Shown in pieces: positions 1 to 11,247 of a stretch of DNA of 64,000 bases. Position 1 is the stretch's first letter, and every line of letters begins with the position of its first letter. Position numbers and translations under genes: made by a program. The stretch spans positions 9,282,501 through 9,346,500 of the forward strand of contig NC_080564.1 of assembly GCF_030253575.1 (NCBI RefSeq), given 5' to 3'. The notes under the pieces were generated by a model, which did not search any database, was not told the origin of the DNA, and was given only the letters and a program-made list of their open reading frames with translations. This DNA comes from Rhododendron vialii (Eukaryota > Streptophyta > Magnoliopsida > Ericales > Ericaceae).

Positions 1-159
1 ATGAGTTGCTGCACCACTACTACAGGGTCTCCGGACCCCTTTTGGAAACTTGGAATCATTATTAACAAAAAGCTACGGAGACATTTCGAAAACTTTAGGG
101 AGGTCTCTGCAATTATTTGAAAACATGAGGAAGTTCATTGAAATTTACCCTATTAGAAT

Positions 160-1099
160 TTATTGCTGTAAAGCTGTTCGCGAACTTTTCGAAGCTCGGC
201 TCAGTAAGACTTCGTTTGAGTTTGACTCATCTACTAAACGAATTGAACCTGAATATCAATTTTAGGCTCGTTCCATAAATGAGCTGAACACGAGCTTAAT
301 AGTATTCGGCTTGGTTAGGCTCGGGAACTTGGGGTTAAAATATAATTAATAATACTTTGGGGGTGTATCTATTAATATTATACATATTAGGGGTATATGT
401 ATAATTTAATTTTTACTCTTTACTACTCAATTACACCGTCGATTCACTCGATACCAACGAAATCGAGGAGTCCGCTGCAGAAAAGTTACGGTTTTCACCC
501 GCCCACTGCTCGCTCGCTCCGCTGCTCCTCTCGTCCGCCCCCCTCCACCGCCTCTCTCTGCCACCTTCTCTCTCTCTCCAAAATAATCAAGTTGCTCCGA
601 TCTAATCCGTCCAATCGTACGAGGTATTCTTTTTTGATATTACACCCTGTTATTGTTTGTTTCTGGTTCATGCTCCTCCTGTTTGGAGATTTCTAGTTCA
701 TGCTCTTCCTCTTCATCTCTGAACTCAATCTCTCTTATCTCCCATACTCTTATTTTTCATGATTATGTTTTTTTTCTCAATTTTATGTCATATATGCGTG
801 AATAGTGATTTGGAATTGGAAAAAAATTCTCACGAGCTTGAATTCGAGCCTGAACTGTGTTCGAACAAATAATTGTATTTGAGCCTGAAATTGGCTCAGT
901 TCGGTTCGTTTAAGTCTAACGAGCCTAAACGAGCCGAGCCCGAGCTTTTAAAGATGTTAACGAGCTGAACTCGAACTCCATTGTCCAGGCTCGATTCTAG
1001 CCCAAGCCGAACGCCGAACTCGAGCTTGACCTACACCTTACCGAACTGATCCCGAATATCACAAGGTTTGGCTCGATTCGGCTCGTCTACAGCCGTAAT
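160..1099. mobile_element. Degenerate hAT-like repeat rich in GAGCC/CGAGC motifs
   Basis: The stretch is dense in alternating GAGCTCGA, GAGCC and GGCTCG words, the same vocabulary as the better defined hAT-like element at 10148-10685. It ends near 1099 with a GGCTCG...CTACAGCCGTAA sequence that is roughly the reverse complement of sequence near 160-185. No clean terminal inverted repeat or target-site duplication could be fixed. A CT-rich stretch at 480-590 sits inside it. The class is an inference from the shared motifs only. Confidence 0.3.
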
Positions 1100-1208
1100 T
1101 AGAATAGACAGTTGGACAGAGGAGTCGTCATTCTTTTTTTTTTATCCGTGAGGAGTCGTCATTCGTTCCCAAAATTCTTCTCTCCCCCCTAGGTAAAGAG
1201 GAGATAAG

Positions 1209-1891
1209 ATGGCTAATAGAAGTGCAGGATCCCCGGGACACGTCGGTAGTAGCCAACAACAGCAGCAGTACCGCTCAATGACCCCAGCCGAGTTTGAGAT
1301 CTACCATAAACAGGTCTAGGAGACGGGGGTATGTATATAATTCACGTACTTATATTAGTTAATAGCTTTGAATATCTATCGGAATTTCAAACCGTTATTA
1401 CTTGTATTATATCAGATTGAGCATCAGTACTTTTTATGGTGGCGATGTACAGGGTTTTGATGTCGTTCTCCCCCCCGGTGTGGGTAATTGCGGTTTAATT
1501 TACCCATGCCCGAACTTTGAAAGGAATCCCCGTGTGTTTGAGGAGGTCAATCGTTGTGCAAGCAAGGCAATTGACGTCTATAACAAGGAACATGTACGAT
1601 TTTCCTTCTTTCGTTTTTTCTTCTTCCTTCCATCATTATCTATTTATTAGGTCCTCTAACTTGGCGTTACTGTTGTTCAACTTCTTTCTTGTATCGTAGA
1701 ATACAGAATACCGGTTTCTGAAGGTCACCAAGTTAAACTTTATGTCAGTTTCTGGTTTTAATCATTACATTACCTTTGAGGCCAATGCTAATGCTGCTGC
1801 TCCTATACACTTCCAAGCTCTTGTTTATGCTGGAATCCCTAAGGATAAGATAGAGGTTATCTCTTGCCGTCCTAAACCAAACTCACCGCAG
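1209..1891 (+). pseudogene. Cystatin-like (UPF0725-type) pseudogene, copy 1
   Basis: Three exon-like blocks can be read: 1209-1328 (starts MANRSAGSPG, Gln run, then TPAEFEIYHKQ), 1453-1593 (GFDVVLPPGVGNCGLIYPCP ... EEVNRCASKAI) and 1700-1891 (NTEYRFLKVTKLN ... GFNHYITFEANA ... VISCRPKPN). They are flanked by GT and AG at matching phases. The order (a GGFDV/PPGV block, a helix, then a YYITF-like strand) resembles the plant cystatin-like UPF0725 family. The product of that family has no firmly known activity. An in-frame TAG at 1317-1319 breaks the first block. A second copy at 34893-35647 keeps Leu (CTG) at that codon and carries different breaks, so the two decayed independently or were duplicated before decay. 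A short repeat of the third-block start (ACAGAATACCGGTTTC) recurs near 1957. Family assignment is moderate; pseudogene status is well supported. Confidence 0.6.
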
Positions 1892-4345
1892 GTATGTTTT
1901 TTTTCAACTTCTTTTATTTCTCGTCGTGATAGTATTGGTAATTATGGTTTTATACAGAATACCGGTTTCAGAAGTCATTATAATAGTTGTAATTTCTGAA
2001 ATCATGTTTGATCTTCTGTAAATTTCATCTAGATCCTGAAAATTGGTGCATAGCTGCTACAATAGAACTTTGGAGTGTGGAAGACAAAATTCCATGATAC
2101 AATCAAGTTTCGAGATTTAGTTTGTTACATCAAATTGGTGTTTGGTAGTGTGGAGGAAGAGGAAAGAGAGATGAGAACTTTTCATTCCTCTTCGTCTATT
2201 TCCATTTTATCTTCTCTCAACCTTCTACTCAATATTTTTATTTTTCTCTTGCAAATTGCTCTTTGTTTATATGAAAGAAGAGTGGGCTGGTGGTGATCGT
2301 GCTGAGGGGAGTGATGGTATGGTGAGGGGATGGAAAAGGTAACGATAAGGAAGAGAAAGATGATTGGCACACTAGGAATGTGTGTTGATGTATGCAGGGG
2401 GGTTAGAGTTTATACTCTACTGAACTATGATTTGGGTGTTTATGTTTATTCTTTTTCTTTCTTTTTGAACAATATTCATTTGCAATTTTTGCTTTTGAGT
2501 GAGATAGATCATGTACACTTCTCTTAGTAAGTTTAATCTACTATCATTGTCATATTTCGCTAAATGATTTTTCTTTTGCTAGATTGATGATCAACATTAC
2601 ATCTTTGCATGATTAGGTGCATTGTGCCATTTGGATAGCGCTAGAGTACCACATTGGTTTCTCTATTTTCCTAAATGGTTTTTGGGGTCACCTTTGCTTT
2701 AGGTTATTCTTTATTTTTTTTTATCGTGTACATGAATTGGTTTCTGCTTCGTCAATTATTATCTCAAGTCATGATTATTTAGTGGAAGAATGACTTTACC
2801 TTTGTTGCTTTCCTCCCATGAAACTATTATTTATTGGCTCCGTTTTCATTAAAAAATTTGCACTATAATTTATTAGCTTTTGTGAAGTTGTTCATATTGA
2901 ACTAATCTAATTTTTTTTGGCCAAAAGTTAAGTTTTCACTAAACTAAAACTTGAACACATTTTCTATCACAATCACCATGTGGATATTCTACAATTTTTT
3001 GTTTAGTTGAAACTTTAAACAACTTGACAACGCCCCCTAAGTGACTCCTTGGTGTTACATGAACACCTTGATACTTTGTGCATATGATTTAGGGCTTTGC
3101 TAATTTATCTAATGCACCAACTTCACATCCTCATGTTTTTTTTTTTTTTTTCCAGGTATAAGCAATTTGCAACACAAATTAGAGCTGTCGCCACTCCATC
3201 GCATCATCACAACACTTTGCATTCTCAATTTTTTGGGCGCTACTAATAAGTGATTTGTTAGAACTGTATTTTCCAGCAAATGGAATTTATTAAAAAGTTG
3301 TATGCTTACACATTCATATTTCTTTGATAGTTTTTTGCATAGTTGAAATTGTTGGAGGGGGTTGATATATTTGCACGAGAGTTCAGTATTTATTTGCGTG
3401 TGCTGATTTTTCGAGTCGTACATTCATGCACGGGCATGCGCTAGTATTACTTTTGAATTCATATGATCTCATTGTGATATAGCGATCAGTCCATGAACAT
3501 GATCATCCCTATTGATCTACATGTGAATCTTGAGTGCATGTCTCCTCCCGGAGCACATAGGAATAACAAAGAAGAAGAAAGAATTCCATGTGCATGTATG
3601 GATCCGAACACATGAATTTTATTTAATTTTTGTCTTCACAATAATGTCTATTGCCCATCTACTTGGATAATAGTAATAGTGCCATAGTGGACCTTAGAGC
3701 AAGTGCAGCAATTCCATGCATCAATAAAATATATTTCATTATGAGAGAGAAATGAAATGGCGACAAAAATTAAATATATTCCATGCATGTTGAAGTCAGC
3801 TGGATGTTTCTTGCCTTCACTTTCTTCCCTTTCAACCTTTTTTTCCCCACAGCGGGAGAGAAAGAGGGAGAGAGATTTTGCGCATGCAAAAATCTTCCCT
3901 GATTTTATCTTTTTTCCGTGGACACAACACAAGGCATGAATCAATGCCGAAAGGCTCCCAGGCAGGATAGTGAAGCTTTTAAGTTTTGACTCGTTCAAAA
4001 AGTTTTGGTTTCAATTACTACTCTACTGCTATTTTAGTAAAACAAACAAATCCCCAGAAGATAAACATGATTGATTCCTCGCCCTGTGTTTTTTCCAACT
4101 GGACTAGATTGCTCAAATCTTCCTTCTTCTTTTTTCTTTGTTTTCTTTATATATATATATATGCCTTTTTCTAATTTCTCAATTCACCCTTGTAAAGTCA
4201 GTCAACCTTATCAAAACAGAGATCGATATTCTTGTTCACTGATTTGCTATTCACCAACCTGTATTTTGTCTGCATCCAGAAACTTGTGAATATCCATTAT
4301 ACACAATCAACGGTCCATCATCAATCAATCAATGCCAGCCTTGCG
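1892..4345. other. Intergenic, no gene seen
   Basis: AT-rich sequence with short random open frames only. None has a recognisable domain or plausible splice partners. A 116-codon minus-strand frame at 3648-3998 shows low-complexity composition and no motif. Confidence 0.6.
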
Positions 4346-4581
4346 CAACAATTCATAGTCATTCTCCAAGCTCGAATAATCAATGGTTCAACGGTTCGTA
4401 GTCTTCTTCTGATCATCAGAATTCAAAGTACACAATCATCGGTTCATCATCAATTATGGCTGGCATTGATTGATTAATGATAAACCGTTGATTGTGTACT
4501 TTGAGTTCTGATGATCTGAAGAAGACTATGAACTGTTGAACCATTGATTACCCGAGCTTGGAGAATGACTACGAATTGTTG
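4346..4581. mobile_element. Near-perfect hairpin (foldback) element
   Basis: The left arm from 4346 (CAACAATTCATAGTCATTCT...) is the reverse complement, with scattered mismatches, of the right arm ending at 4581. The arms are about 116 bases and the centre lies near 4463. The central segment (ACACAATCAACGGT...AATGCCAGCC) occurs once more just outside, at about 4304-4340, so the element looks like a hairpin plus an extra partial copy. No target-site duplication was resolved. An RNA from it would fold into a long stem. Confidence 0.65.
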
Positions 4582-6768
4582 ATTATACTTTGAACTGATT
4601 CCCCACAATAGACTAGAAACTAATTCACTCAAAATTTAGTTTTTGTTTCATACCTCCAAAATTCTTTTAGTTCTATGGATATATGATAATCTTTTTTGGG
4701 GTTTTTTCAATGTAGTTCTTGTTGTAGGCGGGCTAAAAATATTTCAGAGCGATGTGAACTGGAATCTAGAAGGGATATTTGGAGGATGAGGATTGTCTCA
4801 GTTTCCACTCGGACGGTCCTGTTTGAAGTATTTCATGCCCTTTTTAGTATCAATTTGATTATGGGAACTGTTCATATTTGAGATTTTATGCAAAACCTAA
4901 CTTTCGTCCAAAATCATGTCGCATTGTATGATAATAGGAGCCTATTTATCTCAAGACAAATATATTTCTACCTTGCTATCATGCATGGATAGATATATCC
5001 AACCAACGCGATTTTTGACAGGGTTGCTATTCTTGGCGAAATCCACTATATGTAGTGTGAGAACCCACCTGGTAGTCTCACATTGGGAAAAAAAGTGGAA
5101 AAGGATGTGGAATATAAGTAAAGGCCGATCAAATGGAGCGGGATCGTTACATTTAAAGTATTTGATACTCCTATCAAAGTGAGCCCAGAAACGGTCCAAA
5201 AACGCAATCGATCAATAGGATCGGTCCCAAAAAGAGGCTGAAGAGAATCTTGACACATTTTAAAACTGCGATAGAGTAGCACAAATTAAATGATATATAC
5301 TAATATGTTAATAACTATCCAGAATCCGGCCGATCTTTGAATAATCCTTCTATTTGCCAACTTTTGTAATCACAAATAAACTATACATATAACTATTCTG
5401 TAACTAAGAACTACTAGTACTACTTTGAGTGCTTTACATTCCGATAATCATGACATTGACTTCTGGGTCAGAGTTATGCTTTCGGCTAAGAAAGAAAGAT
5501 GTAGTAATAAGATATGATTAGCATTACCAGTATGTAGCAGCAGCCGCCTTATAGATTGAAGCTGGAAAAAAAAAATCTAATAAACTAACAATTGTATATG
5601 ATATCTGCATGACTACGTGATATAGTTGTATTCCTTCATTCATTTTGCATAGCAGTTTTTTTAACAAGCTGATGGCCACCGCTCACATTGACACAGTGTT
5701 TAAATTCTTTCTTGATACGTAAAAACCCCACCGTTCCTTCGACCATTCATTATGGGTTTCATTGACTCATTGTGTTTCCATTACAGTAATCTGAACCATT
5801 CACCTGAAAAGTTTAATTTTAAAATTATAGCTAGACAAAATCAGACCATCCATTTTAGAAACCAAAATCCAATTTTTTATACACCTATCAATGTTCGATT
5901 AAGCTGAATTTTTTGCATGACTACTCAGCGGGCTCTATGAGACGAACGATTAAGATTAATATAATAAACGCACGATGACACTTACAAATGGTGGTGGTGG
6001 TGGGAATTGTAGGGTTTCCACCTGCGGCAGACAGAATTTAAACTCTGTCTTCTATTATTACAATGAAGAAAACACTTTATGCTTTAATTATAACAATATC
6101 TGTGTGTATGAATCAAGCTTCACCATTAATCAAAGTTGTGGCCATGACTAAACCTTGCCAATCGAAGAATTGACAGCCACATTTTCTGTAAGTCACTAAT
6201 GTTGAGTAGATAAACCACCTACAATCTCATTACAGTTGATGTCCATTGGATGTGCAAGGCTGCATTTCTGGTAAGGAAGCAGGAAACCGAAAAAGTGGGA
6301 TTTCTTAGTTCATGGTGCCAAGAAATTTGGACAAAGTCTTACCAGTCGAGTTCCTCATAGTTGCATTTTCTTTTTTTACCCTTCAAGTCTTTTAGGGGGC
6401 ATCATCATTACCTTTCCTTGTTGCTGACAACTAATTTCAAAAAGAAAGGGTAAAAAAGTAAATTCATTGACTTCTCCCCATTATTTTTGAACCAAAACTA
6501 TCTTGTTGAGACGACCAAAAGTAACATATGTGACCAACAAATAAGCGCAGAGAGAATAATGAGCTTCTATTTGCTCGGTCATTGGTGAATTTCTAGATCG
6601 GCCAGTCTGCTTTTAAAAGGCCCCTTGAGTCTCACTCTACCAGACTATATGTCGGCATATTTTCTAAACGTAAATATGTAATCTAACGTTACAAGACTAA
6701 AGTCGCCCTTCCACTCTCTCAAGTTCACATGCTCTTAAATTCTATGGTCCTCTCTTCTTATCCTCTTC
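4582..6768. other. Intergenic, possible TRIM/LTR remnant at 5057-5258
   Basis: No gene was found. At 5057 a TGTGAGAACCCA start is followed by a block around TCTCACATTGGGAAAAAAAG and GGAATATAAGTAAAGGCCG, the kind of sequence common in short plant LTR (TRIM) elements, ending near 5258 with TTGACACA. A target-site duplication and a second LTR are not visible, so this is only a possible solo remnant. The rest is unremarkable AT-rich DNA; from about 6600 it becomes the promoter region of the phytosulfokine gene. Confidence 0.35.
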
Positions 6769-6776
6769 TATAAATA
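6769..6776 (+). promoter_or_regulatory. TATA box of the PSK gene
   Basis: TATAAATA lies about 100 bases upstream of the PSK start codon at 6875, in a CT-rich context. The spacing leaves a 5' leader of roughly 70 bases. No other TATA-like site lies closer to the start. Confidence 0.6.
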
Positions 6777-6874
6777 CCAATATCACCAAAAGTCCCTTCT
6801 GTGTACAAGCCATAAGTTAACCAACTGATCTCAAGTTCCAACCTTAACCATTTGCTGCCTATCAAAGAACAAAG

Positions 6875-7240
6875 ATGTCCACAAAACTTATCACCCTGTT
6901 CGCGTTAGTCCTCCTTCTCCTCTGCTCCACGCTATTGTACGCCGCCCGCCCCGCGCCAAACCCTCTGGAGCACTATCTCGTGAAAACCCAACATGGGGTA
7001 GGTTCAATTTGTTGAAATTTAGTCTTAGATATTGGTTTTGCTCATGGGTTTTGTGATTTGTATCAATTGGTTCGTGCATGTGTTTTTTTTTGTTGTTGTT
7101 TTGATTAGGGTGTTGAAGCTCAGAAAACAGAGGTGGAAGTGGAAGCGAGCTGTGAAGGATTAGGAGATGAAGAGTGCTTGATAAGGAGGACTCTGGCTGC
7201 TCACATTGACTACATCTACACCCAGAAGCAAAAGCCATAG
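6875..7240 (+). CDS. PSK: Phytosulfokine precursor (PSK), two exons
   Basis: The coding sequence is join(6875..6997,7109..7240), 84 codons plus stop. The splice is phase 0 (GGG|GTAGGT ... TTAG|GGTGTT). The N-terminus is a classic secretion signal ([20 protein letters not shown] followed by LYAARPAP). The mature-peptide core YIYTQ lies near the C-terminus in the context [17 protein letters not shown] is the exact phytosulfokine-alpha pentapeptide; the Asp just before the first Tyr is the usual recognition feature for tyrosylprotein sulfotransferase. The acidic [18 protein letters not shown] segment before it is the family's conserved Cys-containing region. By family knowledge the precursor enters the secretory pathway, both Tyr are sulfated, subtilases trim it, and the pentapeptide signals through PSKR receptors in growth and immunity. 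Short length and a single intron are normal for the family. Everything needed looks intact. Confidence 0.95.
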
Positions 7241-9199
7241 AACTTTTGTTCATTAGCTTCGTATCGCGAATTAATACTTAAACACATAATTGGGAACAGA
7301 AAGTAATACTAAAAACTCCATGTAGCTCCATTGTTAATTGCTGAAAGATACTGAAATCAATCATGTTCTAGCTAGTCATTTAGTTGCCACTGGGAAAAGA
7401 AACTACGTGGAGTTTTCTGTATCTTATTCACATATTCTGAACATCATCATATATTTGTAGCAATACAGTGATCCAATTGAAGCTTATGAAGCTCTATATC
7501 TTATTAACTCAAGTCAATTTGCCTGCAATTACTGAAGCTTATGAAGAATCGATGATACTGACACCTGAGTTATAAAAAACAGAAGGAAAAAAGAAGAAGA
7601 AAAGAATTGATGAATCCATTTTTGGAAAAGCCTTTTGGAAGTTGGAACAATCTACTGGTTTTCTCTGGCTAATTACTTTGGGAATTCAATTGAACAACCA
7701 CCTTTCGATTTTCAGGTTGGGTAGTTAAAGAAACACAACCAAGTCACGGGTCCATGTAGTATTCGGTTAAATTAAGGAGGTGGTTGGCGGTTGAGTGATA
7801 CAGTGATAATTAAAATAGAAAAAGGAAACAGTTGAGTGACCTTAGTATTACTAGCCTGTACTGAATCGAGAAATCGTTGTTAGGCATGAATTTTATTAGT
7901 ATGTAAAAACAAGCTTATCAAAATTGCTCTACTTTGGCCAGAGTTTAACCAGTATCTATGGGGCACAATGCACATGCTAGTGCTCCGGCTTTTTATTTTT
8001 TATTTTTTTAGAACGAGAATACAGGGTCAGCTCAAGACTTTCGGGGGGCTGGAAGCGCATTCTGAAAATGAGGCTTTTATGTATTTTTCTGTTAAAAGAA
8101 ATCAAAATAGCAAATTCGAAACAAATAAAAAATATATAATGGCTATGGAGTACCCCTTATTATTTCAAAGTTCAAACCAAAGGTACGCACACATCTCTCT
8201 TTAAAAACACTTTTACATTTCTTAATGATAAAGTGTTGTCTAATACAATCTTCAAGTTAAAGAAATCTAAACTGCATTCATTCCAGAGAAGGTTTCTTTT
8301 TCTATTTTTTATACCAGCCAAGCTAGTGAAGACGATAAGTTTGCTTTACAATTTGCATTTATTTCTACCCCACCTGAGCTGTGTAAAAAAGAAGACTCTT
8401 TTAGCTGCTATAAATATGCATTTGGTGGATCTAGCATGCCTACGTGTAAGAAATGCAAGATGACTCTTTTGTTTCTGAAGTTGGGCCTAACACTTCGGCG
8501 GGCAAATATTGGATAATCATTAATTCTGAACACAACATATATGGGCTCTACCATAATCCTGGAACCCTTGGTTTGACTTCAAATGTGGGGCCGTAAGCAG
8601 TTGCTTCCTCGGCTTACCCCATGAGCCGGCATTGCGAGAGTATCATTGCAAAAGTTGAAACCCGGCCTAAATAGGGAGGGGGAAGGGATCACTATCACTC
8701 GTAAATACAAGCAATTAGGCACTAACAAATAACGATAGTCTGATATGGCTGAATCCACACTGAACTATAATAACATACCATAAGCAAATCAAACTTGCCC
8801 CAACCCATCTTTTCGCTACACATTTGTGTGAGCCAAAAGGCTATAACTACGACCTTATATGATTTTCAAAGAGGGAATGATTTTGGCACTTATCTTTTTT
8901 ATAATCGCATTCCTCCTTTTTGTTTTTATTCATGTGAAGTTATAACATTACCCTTTAATAATCTCATTTTTAACACATTTAAGAACAATATTGTATTTTT
9001 ACATAGCTAAAAGACAAAAGAAAGTGCGCTCCGGCCTTTTCGAAGCTAACACGATTTTCAGATTAAGTAAAACCGTATAAGGGGGATCTACGTAAGCCCA
9101 AATCCGGTTCACATTGGGCCTAATCAAAACCCAAGCATGTCCACTTAGGTCATATATTTGTTTTTTTTTTTTTTGTTAATTTATTTTAAACAACCTTAA
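7241..9199. other. Intergenic downstream of PSK, no gene seen
   Basis: It contains the PSK 3' region and AT-rich DNA with only short random frames. A block near 8490-8690 is less AT-rich (GGCTTACCCCATGAGCCGGC...) but codes for nothing recognisable on either strand; it may be an old repeat. Confidence 0.5.
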
Positions 9200-9685
9200 G
9201 GCTTAGTTTGTTTGGCGGAAATCTTGAGGAGGAATGAGAATGTGATTTCATACTTTCATAATTCCAACGTTTGGAAGAGACAATAATAGGAATGTGATGT
9301 CATACTTTCGTGATTCCCACGCTTGGAAGAGACAAGAATATGAACGTAATTTCTGATGACACATCCAACCAGAAATCACATTCCCAGATTGAGTAGGAAT
9401 CTGATCACTCTCTTATCCCATGATAATCATATATAGATTCCTAGCTCAATCAATAAAAAACAAAAAAGGAAATGTTGACACTGATGAATTTCCAAAATAG
9501 TCATATGCATAAGATTATTGAATTAGTATAAACACCAGAGTAAAATTACTTAATATATTATATTTATAGGAGTTAAATTCCTAATAATAATATTCCTATT
9601 CTTACTTAAGAAAATTCTTATGGATTTGATTCCTAATAATCATAATCCCATTCCTATTAAAAATTCTGATCATCCAAATGTAGCC
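9200..9685. mobile_element. MITE-like element with short inverted ends
   Basis: The left end GGCTTAGTTTGTTTGG and the right end (reverse complement GGCTACATTTGGATGA) form imperfect inverted repeats. TTAA flanks both sides (9196-9199 and 9686-9689). The interior repeats the words GAATGTGAT, TCATACTTTC and GATTCC. Length 486 bases, no coding capacity. The superfamily is uncertain: the ends resemble common hAT-type MITEs but the flanking repeat is only four bases. Confidence 0.4.
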
Positions 9686-10147
9686 TTAAATTGTGCTAGT
9701 TTCTTTCTTTTTTGAATAAATTTAATAAATAGTGTAAAATAAATCAAATGCGTGATCAAAATAGGTTGGGCCAGGCCGGGCAACAAACAACATCCCAATC
9801 CCAACCAGGCTCTTTGGACCAGATTACCAATCCCAACTCCCAAGCCCTTAAAATATCGGGGTGGGCCGCGTGGTCATCTTAGACCCGCCTCGTTTGTTCA
9901 CAGGACTAAAATCATCGGGTAATTGGGTTTGTTCGATCTGGATCCAAATTTCGTGCGCAAAATTTTCAATAATTTTTTTTGAAAAATAATGGTCATTGAT
10001 GTATTTTGATAATTAATACTCGTCAAAAATATTTTCAGCATTAACAAATGTTCTTAGTTTATTCTTAATGGGTATTAATTATCAAAACACGTCCTGGGCC
10101 ATCATTTTCCCAATTTTTTTTGAATCTTTCTCCCCACTCATTACAAA

Positions 10148-10685
10148 TAGGGTTGCAAACGAGCCGAACTTTACAGTGTTCAAGTTTGTTTATTAAATTT
10201 TTTACGAACTCGAGCTCGAGCTCAGTGAAAACTTAACGAGTCAAGCTCGAGCCGAGCAGGCATTGGCTTGACTCAAGCTCGAGCTTGTTCACGAGTCTCA
10301 ACGGACCAACGAAAAATGTATATATATCCTCGCATAGGCCTAATATAACCAAAAATATTTTAATTGTGAAGGATCTTTCATTTTCCTATAGAGCGGGAAT
10401 GTACTAGTGTGCGTGTGTTCTCCCCTCCCTTAGTTGACTGGAAAGTGAAAACAGAAAGAACAAATTATGAAATAATAATAAAAATCTTAAATTTAAGTAT
10501 ATATACTCCGGCTTGCGAGCCGACTCGAGCCGAGCTTATCCTTATTCGAACCCGGCTCGTTTACAAAACGAGCTGAAAAAATTGGTTCGAACTCGTTCGT
10601 TTAACTTCCGAGCCGAGATTGAACGAACCACTAACGAGCCGAGCTGCGAGCCTCTTACAAGCGGTTCGGTTCGTTTGCAGCCCTA
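10148..10685. mobile_element. Non-autonomous hAT element with 8-bp target duplication
   Basis: Terminal inverted repeats TAGGGTTGCAAACGAGCCGA (left) and TAGGGCTGCAAACGAACCGA (right, reverse complement) flank a 538-base interior full of GAGCTCGAGC words. ATTACAAA (10140-10147) and GTTACAAA (10686-10693) form an 8-bp target-site duplication with one mismatch, the length expected for hAT transposition. There is no transposase. Related GAGCC-rich sequence occurs at 160-1099 and near 50590-51002. Confidence 0.75.
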
Positions 10686-11247
10686 GTTACAAACCTCCTA
10701 TGAAAACCAAACCCAGCAGGATCGTAGCCCTGGACATCAGACGCGGCGGTCATCACAGACGCGGCTTGTTTGTATCTGCCCACCCTGCTCTTATCTTAAC
10801 ATTCCCAAACACTTTCAGCACATTTCTAAGGCGGTGAGAGCGAGAAAGCTAAGCAACAGAGTACAATAAAGTCAAGAACCCGCACACTCATCGCAAGAAT
10901 TTCATCAGCAAATCTCATTCGCCTTGCGTGGTCCTTTTCAATTTTCCTCTGATCTTTGTCTTGAATTTATTTATTTTACTTTGTATTTCCTTTCACTCTT
11001 CAGTTGTAGTTCTTAGTAGAAAAATCAAAAAAGAAAAAAAAGAAGAAGGAGAAACTACAAATTCCAGCAGCTACCCGAATCCAAAGATAGTTTTTTTTTT
11101 TCCTCTTTTCACGGCGGGTAATTTGCGGAGTTGGAGTTAGGTTTGGTTTGGTTTCTACCTATAAATTTGGACTTGTGCTCTTCTCATAGCCTTAGAATCA
11201 CAGGCCTTTGTTTCTTTCAGTAACAATATTTCTTTTCTTTTCGAGAG
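10686..11247. other. Upstream region of the SF3B2 copy
   Basis: No separate gene. A TATAAAT at 11160-11166 sits 88 bases before the SF3B2-like ATG at 11248 and is preceded by CT- and A-rich stretches. The copy therefore has a promoter-like sequence in front, whether inherited or acquired by chance. A 70-codon frame here is low-complexity and unlikely to be real. Confidence 0.4.

Noticed and set aside
3940..3975. Possible microRNA site in GCCGAAAGGCTCCCAGGCAG
   Set aside because: It resembles miR160 only loosely, with no matching star arm or hairpin nearby.
3648..3998. 116-codon minus-strand frame
   Set aside because: Low-complexity Ser/Lys/Phe composition from a CT-rich and GA-rich tract, no motif and no promoter; probably chance.
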